Made by a program: the position numbers and the translations under genes
In this document: positions 8,519 through 15,839 of the stretch, piece after piece
Layout: every line of letters begins with the position of its first letter
Position numbering within the stretch: position 1 is the first letter of the stretch
Notes under the pieces: model-generated
What the model was told of the DNA's origin: nothing
What the model saw: only the letters and a program-made list of their open reading frames with translations
Database searches by the model: none
Origin: JADFXI01 sp963784135
Lineage (GTDB): Bacteria > Nitrospirota > Thermodesulfovibrionia > Thermodesulfovibrionales > Dissulfurispiraceae
Reading direction: 5' to 3'
Assembly (NCBI GenBank): GCA_963784135.1
Contig: CAWAQG010000004.1
Location: forward strand, 832,661-896,660
DNA length: 64,000 bases

Positions 8519-10081
8519 CTAAAACCTCTTCTCTTCAGACAGTTGCACTGCGGTGAATCCGGGCAAATCAATTCCCTCAAATGAGGAGTTCTTCAGATAT
8601 ACATAAATCGGATCACGCGCATCTCTCAATTCCATCTTTCGCCGCAAGTATAAACCCGCAAGATTTTTATCGCTCACGGATTGTTCTGTAAAGATGATGT
8701 CCGCTCCCGCAAGCGGGGGTGCGCTTTCATTGCCGAATTCGGCATTTGGAAAACGGGAGAACAACCATGGCAACGGCCAGGAGTCTTTCACGTTGACTTG
8801 CATTTTTACATTTTTGAAATCGGGGGAGGTCCGGATTTTTCTTCTGATGAGATTTTCGATTATTTTTAAATCGTTTTTTGTCTGTACATACACATAAGGT
8901 TCTGCAGGGTTTGTATAATTGATAAAATTAATTTTATAAGCCGCGAGCAGCGAGTGGCCCAGGGCAACAGCCGCCACGCCCATGAGCAGCAGAGAAAAAA
9001 GAGACCGCCTCGAACGGGACCCGTGAAATATGGATGCCATATACAGCCCGGCAAGCACAAAAAAAGGCCACAGAATAGTGATGACACACCACGGGGTCTT
9101 ATAGGGGATTATGGAATAGATAAATCCGTTTATAAGAGCAAGCGAGGAGAAAAAACGTATCTTCCATGAAGTGCTGAAAAAGCCGGGCAATGCGGCCGCA
9201 ATTCCGACAACTCCGACCCATTCATAACGCATAATCAAGTCCAGCCAGTAATAATAAGGTTTCTCGTGGCCCGAACCGCCTACACCCGTCTTCATCCACG
9301 GCATAAAGGCGATAAAAAAATCAGATACCCCCTTCCAGTTATGGAAAGACCCGGTGTAAATGAATAACCATGTAAATACGGCCACAAAACAAATCTTCAA
9401 GAGATAAATTTTATCCAGTTTCGCAGACTTAAAATCGGGACTTTCAATTTTTCTATTGATCAAGGCCAGGACCTTTGGAGATATCTCCACCCAGCCCCAC
9501 GCCAGGAGAAAGGAGATGCCCAATATGATAAAAGTTTCCTTAAGCAGCACACACCCAAGAAGGCCGAGAGAAAAATAAATTAAGCCCTTCCTGTCCATCC
9601 GTTCCCTTATTCTCAGAAACCCCAGCATCCATAAGACCTGAAAAAAGACAAAAACCGATTCATGTATCGCGGAACGGCCGAAAAAGATCATTCCTGGACT
9701 GAAAGCGAGGGCCAAGGCAATAAAAAAAGTCGCATACCGCCCCAACTCTTCCCGGCACTTTAAAATCAGCCCGACTGTTAAAAGTGAAAATGTTGCGGTC
9801 ACAATACGGAAGGAGACCACCCCGAAGCCGAAAACCTTTTCCGATATCTGAAACAGATAAAAAAGAAGCGGCCCGTGATAATTTGTCGGGTCGTAGGCGA
9901 AAAAACCGTTCTGCCAGATCTGATTAACAAAAAAGCCGTTTACTCCCTCGTCGGAGTGGGTGGGCTTCAGAGGCAAGCATGCATAGTAAAACGAAAAGGC
10001 CGTCAGAAGCATGACCAGCAAGAAAATCCGCTCAGGAACAGAAGCGGGAGCGGGCGAGGTCGTCTTCATTTTCATTTTCAT
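8519..10081 (-). CDS. ArnT/PMT-like glycosyltransferase (TIGR03663/Agl23-like)
   Basis: 520 residues, about 11 membrane helices. The first periplasmic loop has PTHSDEGVNGFF, the Asp-Glu motif typical of the PMT_2/ArnT group, followed by NYHGPLLFYLF. This combination fits the TIGR03663 family (named after archaeal Agl23). These enzymes transfer sugars from polyprenyl phosphate donors on the outer face of the membrane. The N-terminus holds three alternative ATGs (MKMKMK). With the downstream 556-residue protein it forms a two-gene membrane glycan unit. Confidence 0.8.
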   Translation of the reverse strand: MKMKMKTTSPAPASVPERIFLLVMLLTAFSFYYACLPLKPTHSDEGVNGFFVNQIWQNGFFAYDPTNYHGPLLFYLFQISEKVFGFGVVSFRIVTATFSLLTVGLILKCREELGRYATFFIALALAFSPGMIFFGRSAIHESVFVFFQVLWMLGFLRIRERMDRKGLIYFSLGLLGCVLLKETFIILGISFLLAWGWVEISPKVLALINRKIESPDFKSAKLDKIYLLKICFVAVFTWLFIYTGSFHNWKGVSDFFIAFMPWMKTGVGGSGHEKPYYYWLDLIMRYEWVGVVGIAAALPGFFSTSWKIRFFSSLALINGFIYSIIPYKTPWCVITILWPFFVLAGLYMASIFHGSRSRRSLFSLLLMGVAAVALGHSLLAAYKINFINYTNPAEPYVYVQTKNDLKIIENLIRRKIRTSPDFKNVKMQVNVKDSWPLPWLFSRFPNAEFGNESAPPLAGADIIFTEQSVSDKNLAGLYLRRKMELRDARDPIYVYLKNSSFEGIDLPGFTAVQLSEEKRF

Positions 10082-10124
10082 TCAGCACTAATATAACATT
10101 TATAATGATATTTTCTATAAAATC

Positions 10125-12056
10125 TCATCCCTCAAAAAGCACCTTCCCCATGTCCCTGGTATCATAGCCGCCGAGGGACCGGACCATGCCGCTGAATTCG
10201 TCATCCTCCCGTATTACCCGAAGCATAATATGGACCATTTCAGTATCCATGAACTCATACGGGATTGCGATATCATAACGTTCGTTGGCAACCGGGATAA
10301 AATCGAGGTCGAGTGCCTTTGCGGATGAATAAACGGCGAGCCCTGTATCGGCAAGCCCTGTGAGCACAGCAGATGCTACAGCCATATGCGTGTATTCGTC
10401 CTTTTCATATCCTTTGATCATGGACGGGCTGATGCCCTTTTCTTTGATGTATTTATCGAGCAGCAATCTCGTGCCTGAACCCGGCTGCCTGTTTATAAAG
10501 AGCACATCATCCCTCATGAGGTCTTCAAATCCGCTTATATTTTTAGGATTCCCTTTTTTTATAAGGAGTCCCTGCTGCCGGTATACAAGATTCACGAGAA
10601 CTATTTTCCGACCGGGGAAAAACCGTTTTATAAAGGGAACGTTATATTCCCCCGAATCTTCATCGAGCAGATGTGTTCCGGCACAATGCGCCTCTCCCCT
10701 TTTCAATGCCATCAATCCTCCCATGGACCCCACATGGGCAGAGGACAACGAGTAGTCCGGATAATTCTTTTTTATACTATTAGCCAATATATCCAGTGTA
10801 TTATCATGGCTTCCAATGCAAACAATAGTGTTTCTTATCTCGTCCCTATTCCTCAATAACTCAACTGTTACTTTATGTCCAGCGCTCAATCCCTCTGAAT
10901 TTGCAGGTATTTTAATTATTCCATCAGCCCTCACCAGTGACATAAGCAATCCCGCTCCCCTGCCAACCGGGGTTGCGATCTGTTTATCATCTACAACTCC
11001 CACTTTCACCCGGATAAATTCATCGATACCGATTGATGATGCTATTTGCCTCGAAATGACCGCCTCTATCTCCTCACCTGCCTTTGCTGTTATAGCTGAC
11101 AACCTTGCAACAACAGGCCTGACAAAATGTTGAAAAGTAATGTAGGCGGATACTGGATACCCGGGGATGCCAAATACAGGTTTGTTGTTAATAATGCCGA
11201 TAATAACAGGCTTGCCGGGTTTAATAGATACACCGTTGACGAGCACCTCTCCAAGCGATTGTATTGCCTCAAGAGTGTAATCTTCAGAACCTCTTCCGGC
11301 GCCCGCATTAATCACAACAATATCAGACAACAGGGATGCATCGTAAAGCGCCTTTTTAATTGCCTCAAGATCATCCTTAACAATGGGAAACCGTATGGTT
11401 TCTGTATTGAGGTCCGAGGCAAGTCCCTGAAGCATGGCAGAATTATATTCGATAATTTCCGGTGGTACAGGCGGGCGCTCTTTCACCATTTCAGGCTCAA
11501 TGATTTCGGTCCCCGTAGGGATAATGGCCAGTTTGGGCTTTTTCCTGACCTTTATTTCAAGATGCCCGCCGGCAAGCATTGCTCCTATGTCAATCGGCCT
11601 TATTATATGATTTTCAGGAATTATCAGCTCGGAAGCTACAATATCTTCACCGATCGTCCGCACATTCTGGTAAGGGGTCACCGGCTGGTAAATCTCGATA
11701 TGACCGCCGGCCAGGTTCACATCTTCTATCATAATGACCGCATTGAATCCTTCCGGCATAGGATCGCCGGTATCAACGCAGACTGCATCACTCCCTATTT
11801 TCAACAAAAGCGGAGCTGTTTCACCGGCGGTAAAAGTATCGGCGCAGCGGACCGCGTATCCATCCATTGCGGCAGAATGATAAAAAGGCGATGAATACTT
11901 TGCAAATACCGGCTGCGCAGCGACCCTACCCTGAGAATCAATAACACGGACCGGCTCGGAGGCAAGGGCATATAATCCAAGAGCATCAAGACGCCCGAAA
12001 AGAATTTCACGGGCTTTTTCAAGCGATACGCTTTCTAAAAAAACATGTTTCACCAT
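10125..12056 (-). CDS. MoeA domain fused to PBP-like domain
   Basis: 643 residues. Residues 1-400 are a full MoeA molybdopterin molybdenumtransferase: AMDGYAVR near 65, TGDPMPEGFNAVIM, IIPTGTEI, the MPT-binding domain with NAGAGRGSEDYT, and GIPGYPVS. Residues 410-643 form a periplasmic-binding-protein-like domain (GSHDNTLDILA, INRQPGSGTRLLLD), as in ModE/LysR-type effector domains. MoeA inserts molybdenum into molybdopterin; the fused domain may sense molybdate or tungstate. This fusion is known in anaerobic lineages. It stands alone between repeat blocks. Confidence 0.92.
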   Translation of the reverse strand: MVKHVFLESVSLEKAREILFGRLDALGLYALASEPVRVIDSQGRVAAQPVFAKYSSPFYHSAAMDGYAVRCADTFTAGETAPLLLKIGSDAVCVDTGDPMPEGFNAVIMIEDVNLAGGHIEIYQPVTPYQNVRTIGEDIVASELIIPENHIIRPIDIGAMLAGGHLEIKVRKKPKLAIIPTGTEIIEPEMVKERPPVPPEIIEYNSAMLQGLASDLNTETIRFPIVKDDLEAIKKALYDASLLSDIVVINAGAGRGSEDYTLEAIQSLGEVLVNGVSIKPGKPVIIGIINNKPVFGIPGYPVSAYITFQHFVRPVVARLSAITAKAGEEIEAVISRQIASSIGIDEFIRVKVGVVDDKQIATPVGRGAGLLMSLVRADGIIKIPANSEGLSAGHKVTVELLRNRDEIRNTIVCIGSHDNTLDILANSIKKNYPDYSLSSAHVGSMGGLMALKRGEAHCAGTHLLDEDSGEYNVPFIKRFFPGRKIVLVNLVYRQQGLLIKKGNPKNISGFEDLMRDDVLFINRQPGSGTRLLLDKYIKEKGISPSMIKGYEKDEYTHMAVASAVLTGLADTGLAVYSSAKALDLDFIPVANERYDIAIPYEFMDTEMVHIMLRVIREDDEFSGMVRSLGGYDTRDMGKVLFEG

Positions 12057-12057
12057 A

Positions 12058-12145
12058 AGAAGAGGTAACAGGTAATAGGTTATGGGTGATAGGTTATAGC
12101 CCAGAGGTTAAAGAGTTTTTTACCTGCCACCTATAACCCATACCC
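12058..12145. repeat. ATAGG dispersed repeat, hairpin form
   Basis: Units AGGTAATAGGTTATGGGTGATAGG and inverted ACCTGCCACCTATAACCCAT flank about 40 bases including GAGTTTTTT. It separates the bactofilin gene from the MoeA fusion. Confidence 0.65.
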
Positions 12146-12149
12146 TGCT

Positions 12150-12530
12150 TTATTTGGTAATTGCTTCTTTGCCGGGGAAGTCGACTATTTTGGATTCATC
12201 CTTCTGTACCAGCGAACGTCCTTCAAAGACACCGCCTTCTGCAACAGACAGCTTTCTTGTACTGATATCTCCGGTGAGCTGACCCATATGTTTGATCTCT
12301 ACAAGCTCCTCGGCCTTAACATTGCCGTCGACCTTGCCGCCGATGATGACCGAGCGGGCCGTTATGTCCCCATTAATCGAGCCGCTTTCGCCGAGAATGA
12401 CCCAGTCAGCAGTGATATTGCCGGAAAAGACGCCGTCAATTCTAAATGTGCCCTGTGTTGTAATATCTCCCCTGAATTCCGAATTCGGACCTATCAGGGC
12501 TTCGAGTTTGTTATTTTTCCTCGTGAACAT
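12150..12530 (-). CDS. Bactofilin
   Basis: 126 residues with the bactofilin (DUF583) right-handed beta-helix repeats: FRGDITTQGTFRIDGVFSGNI, ADWVILGESGSINGDI, ARSVIIGGKVDGNV and EELVEIKHMGQLTGDI. Bactofilins polymerise without nucleotide and scaffold cell-wall enzymes. The start overlaps the end of the M23 peptidase gene by about 20 bases, a common and functionally meaningful pairing. Short disordered N- and C-tails flank the core. Confidence 0.95.
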   Translation of the reverse strand: MFTRKNNKLEALIGPNSEFRGDITTQGTFRIDGVFSGNITADWVILGESGSINGDITARSVIIGGKVDGNVKAEELVEIKHMGQLTGDISTRKLSVAEGGVFEGRSLVQKDESKIVDFPGKEAITK

Positions 12531-13377
12531 TTCTTGCCTCCATGATAAATTCTCGGGGGTTTACCGCTTTGCCGCTATGACGGACCTCATAGTGAAGGTG
12601 CGGTCCGGTAGAATCGCCGGTGGAGCCTGAGTACGAGATGATGTCACCTCTGCGCACCTTCTTCCCCACACTCACTGTAATCGAACTATTATGCGCATAA
12701 CATGTGGAATAACTGAACCCGTGTTCGAGAACTACCAGGTTCCCGCTGCCCCTGCTCCAGCCGGCAAAACTGACAATTCCATCGGCAGTTGCCCGCACGG
12801 GGGTACCATCCGGAGCTGATATGTCGATGCCTGAATGGAATTCCGGACTGCCGTCCCTCGGGTTCTCTCTGGGTCCGAATTCAGACGTGACCCTGCCGTC
12901 AATGGGCCATCCTCTCGGCGTCGCAATATAAATATCCTTCTGGTCTTTTAAGAAATCTTTTATTGCCCCGACACTTTCGACTGTCTTTCTTATCTGCTCC
13001 TGCAGCATGTCCATATCGATTGAACCGGTATCATGAGCAGTCACTTTAGTATCTACATTTTCGAGGATTTTATTTTTGGTCCCGAACGACAGCAGCCTTT
13101 CAAATTCGGTTTCGGCTTTCTTCAGGGTGACTATGGTGGACTCCAATTGAGTAAACTGGGCGGTATAAAAACTCAACTTGTTCTTCATCTGGTGGTATTC
13201 TACGGTGCTGACTGCGACAGAAATAACGTAGACTGAGCCCACAATCCAGAGAATTACAGAAGAAACAATGCCGACCGACGGCAATTTAAAATTTATGGTC
13301 CGATTGCTGTCATGGGGAATGAGCATTATGGTAACAGGAGTGAAGAGCTTTCTTAGAAGTTTTTTTGCTTTACGCAT
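12511..13377 (-). CDS. M23 family membrane-anchored peptidase
   Basis: About 288 residues from the ATG at 13375-13377, which overlaps the purM stop by eight bases; a longer frame to 13437 would sit inside purM. One membrane helix (about residues 32-55) and a coiled coil lead to a C-terminal LytM/M23 domain with the zinc ligands HSGIDISAP and HLHYEVR. It should hydrolyse peptide cross-links in the periplasm. Coupled to the downstream bactofilin, so a shape or site-specific wall-remodelling pair is likely. Confidence 0.92.
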   Translation of the reverse strand: MRKAKKLLRKLFTPVTIMLIPHDSNRTINFKLPSVGIVSSVILWIVGSVYVISVAVSTVEYHQMKNKLSFYTAQFTQLESTIVTLKKAETEFERLLSFGTKNKILENVDTKVTAHDTGSIDMDMLQEQIRKTVESVGAIKDFLKDQKDIYIATPRGWPIDGRVTSEFGPRENPRDGSPEFHSGIDISAPDGTPVRATADGIVSFAGWSRGSGNLVVLEHGFSYSTCYAHNSSITVSVGKKVRRGDIISYSGSTGDSTGPHLHYEVRHSGKAVNPREFIMEARNVHEEK

Positions 13378-14404
13378 ATCGTATTTTTTCAGCGCCCCCT
13401 TTTTCAACAAAACCAATATGGTATGCATCAAATCCATACTGTTTTAAATTTGAAATAGACAGGCCAGATACATCTTCAGGCAGTATGATAACATAACCGA
13501 TACCCAAATTAAAGGTTTTTTTCATATCGCCGGCAGGCACATTGCCGAGCGCCTGCATTACCGTGAAAACCGGCGGGACAGGCCATGAGTTCTCCTTTAT
13601 CACAGCAGTGAGCCCCTCCCCTATAATTCTCGGCACGTTGCCGGAAATACCGCCTCCTGTGATATGCGCCATTCCTCTTATATCAACATGCTCTTTAAGA
13701 GCTTTAACAGCGTTGACATATATTTTTGTCGGGGCAAGCAGTATCTCCCCAAGTGAAGCGTTCAGCTCAGGCATGTATTTATCTACCCCAAATTGCGCGA
13801 CTTCAAAAAAAATTTTCCTGGCCAGGGAATATCCATTGCTGTGAAGACCGCTCGACGCTATCCCTATGATGGCATCGCCGGCTTCGATCCGCTCGCCGGT
13901 GACAATACCGCTTTTTTCGACGACTCCAACAGCAAAACCCGCAAGATCATATTCTTTGCCCTGGTAAAAACCGGGCATTTCAGCGGTCTCTCCCCCGATC
14001 AGGGCGCACCCTGCCTCGCGGCATCCGTCGGCAATGCCCTTCACCACATCTTTGGCCTTATCGGCATCGAGCTTCCCGGTGGCAAAATAATCGAGGAAAA
14101 AAAGCGGTTCCGCGCCAAGGGTGAGAATATCATTCACGCACATGGCCACAAGGTCGATGCCCACCGTATCATGCTTGTCCGCCATGAACGCTATTTTAAG
14201 TTTCGTCCCCACGCCATCGGTCCCGCTCACCAGCACCGGATCTTTATAACGTACTGTGTCAAGCTTGAACAAGGCGCCGAAGGAACCTATGTCGGTAAGC
14301 ACTTCAGGCCTGAACGTTTTTTTTACAATAGGAGAAATAAGGCGGACAAAGCGGTCCCCCTCATCAATATCAACGCCTGCTTTCTTATAGGTAATTTCTT
14401 CCAT
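13370..14404 (-). CDS. purM: Phosphoribosylformylglycinamidine cyclo-ligase
   Basis: 344 residues, the usual length of AIR synthetase. Motifs include DGVGTKLKIAF, the nucleotide-binding GGETAEMPGFY, GIASSGLHSNGYSL and ITGGGISGNVPR. It catalyses the ATP-dependent ring closure of FGAM to AIR, step five of purine synthesis. It is followed by the overlapping M23 gene; no other pur genes are near. Confidence 0.97.
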   Translation of the reverse strand: MEEITYKKAGVDIDEGDRFVRLISPIVKKTFRPEVLTDIGSFGALFKLDTVRYKDPVLVSGTDGVGTKLKIAFMADKHDTVGIDLVAMCVNDILTLGAEPLFFLDYFATGKLDADKAKDVVKGIADGCREAGCALIGGETAEMPGFYQGKEYDLAGFAVGVVEKSGIVTGERIEAGDAIIGIASSGLHSNGYSLARKIFFEVAQFGVDKYMPELNASLGEILLAPTKIYVNAVKALKEHVDIRGMAHITGGGISGNVPRIIGEGLTAVIKENSWPVPPVFTVMQALGNVPAGDMKKTFNLGIGYVIILPEDVSGLSISNLKQYGFDAYHIGFVEKGGAEKIRYA

Positions 14405-14490
14405 AATTCACGGGATGCACAGATTAATTGAGGCGTTATTAAGATACCATAACACGGTCATTTAGTCCAAGGGTAATGGGACCAAATAAT

Positions 14491-15318
14491 TCAGACTATC
14501 TTCATGCTGATATCCACAGCCCTTGCAGAATGCGTCAGGGCGCCGATGGATATGAGGTCGACCCCGGTTTCCGCAATTGTTCTGACATTATCAATAGTTA
14601 TATTGCCTGATGCCTCAAGAAGTGCCCTGCCGTTTGTAATCTTTACAGCCTGCGCCATATCACTTGCGGACATGTTATCGAGCATAATTACATCCGCCCC
14701 GGCGTCCAGCGCTTCCCGGAGCTCATCAAAATTTCGGATTTCCACTTCTATCTTCAACAAATGGTGAGCTTTTTTTGCAAGCCTCACCGCCTCACTGACC
14801 CCTCCGGCAATCCTGATGTGGTTATCTTTTATGAGCACTCCGTCATAAAGTCCGTAACGATGATTATCACCGCCGCCGGCGCGAACGCCGTACTTTTCAA
14901 AAAAACGCATCCCGGGCGCCGTCTTCCGCGTATCGACAATTTTGACCCTCAGGTCTGAGACAAGCTTTTTGTATGCATGGGTCAATGTTGCGATACCGGA
15001 CACACGCTGAAGCAAATTAAGCGCCGTCCGCTCGCCTGCGAGCAGGCCCCGCGCATTTCCGGCCACTTCAGCTATTTCCGCGCCTTTTGAGATTTCATCA
15101 CCCTCATTAAAAAAAGATTTTATGTCTATGCAGGGACCAACCGCTGAAAAAACCTCTTTGACAAAAGGCATTCCGGCGAGGACAAGGTCTTCTTTAGCGC
15201 GTATGATCGCTTTCGCATCCATGTCTTCCGTCACGAGCAGTAACGAGGTTATATCGCCGTGGCCGAGATCTTCGAGAAGTGCAAGACGTATTGTTTCCCT
15301 CGCTAAAGCGGAAACCAT
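14491..15318 (-). CDS. nadC: Quinolinate phosphoribosyltransferase
   Basis: 275 residues. Conserved NadC features: LEDLGHGDITS near the start, RTALNLLQRVSGIAT, DTRKTAPGMRFFEKYGVRAGGG, HRYGLYDGVLIKDNHI, VEVRNFDE-like VEIRNFDEL and DVIMLDN. It converts quinolinate and PRPP to NaMN in NAD synthesis. It starts three bases after the stop of the beta-solenoid-like gene and ends 87 bases before purM, consistent with a minus-strand operon. Confidence 0.97.
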   Translation of the reverse strand: MVSALARETIRLALLEDLGHGDITSLLLVTEDMDAKAIIRAKEDLVLAGMPFVKEVFSAVGPCIDIKSFFNEGDEISKGAEIAEVAGNARGLLAGERTALNLLQRVSGIATLTHAYKKLVSDLRVKIVDTRKTAPGMRFFEKYGVRAGGGDNHRYGLYDGVLIKDNHIRIAGGVSEAVRLAKKAHHLLKIEVEIRNFDELREALDAGADVIMLDNMSASDMAQAVKITNGRALLEASGNITIDNVRTIAETGVDLISIGALTHSARAVDISMKIV

Positions 15319-15321
15319 TCT

Positions 15322-15804
15322 TCAGCGCCCTCTGAATAGTGAAAAAAGTCCGAAGATACCGCCGGCCACCGCTCCGATGGCAAGGGCGCTGCGCCAATCA
15401 AGAAGCGTGGTCACCGTGCCGTCTACATTATTGCCGATCATGAGGATCGCGGTGCTGTGATTGGCGTTGACCTGATTGCCGGCCATGATCCCGACAGCGC
15501 TCTTGTTCGCATTTATTTCTCCGGAAGAGACCGCGACCGGAGCAAATGAGAAGTTCAGATTTGTCGTGCCGCCCGCGGCCAATACTCCTATGCTCTGGTT
15601 CAGGGTAAGCGTTTCGCCCTTCATAACTACGGCCGCCCCCTGGGTCACCTCAATACGCTCGCCGTCTATGCTCAGCGCGCCTACCTGCTGCAATTCTATA
15701 TTACCGCCGTCCACAGCCCTGACCGTGCTTTGCTTGATAGTGATAAATTCAGCCTCAACAAGGTCCAGGCTTTTGCTTTCTATATCCACAATCTCTTTTT
15801 CCAT
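15322..15804 (-). CDS. Beta-solenoid-like protein with C-terminal membrane anchor
   Basis: About 160 residues from the ATG at 15804; a strong AAGGGGGG ribosome site lies nine bases upstream. The body is a regular series of short beta units (LDLVEAEFITIKQSTVRAVDG, NIELQQVGALSIDGERIEV) with a recurring I/V at every second position, typical of a right-handed beta-helix. The C-terminus is one membrane helix (SALAIGAVAGGIFGLFSLF) with a basic end. It lies between valS and nadC. Not a bactofilin by sequence, but of similar architecture. Function unknown. Confidence 0.75.
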   Translation of the reverse strand: MEKEIVDIESKSLDLVEAEFITIKQSTVRAVDGGNIELQQVGALSIDGERIEVTQGAAVVMKGETLTLNQSIGVLAAGGTTNLNFSFAPVAVSSGEINANKSAVGIMAGNQVNANHSTAILMIGNNVDGTVTTLLDWRSALAIGAVAGGIFGLFSLFRGR

Positions 15805-15839
15805 CACAGCCACCCCCCCTTAAAAATTACCTTCTTTTT

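Noticed and set aside
11127..11894. 255-codon frame on the plus strand
   Set aside because: Lies antisense within the MoeA fusion gene, no recognisable domain; a shadow of a well-supported gene.
13793..14431. 212-codon frame on the plus strand
   Set aside because: Antisense to purM with no family match.
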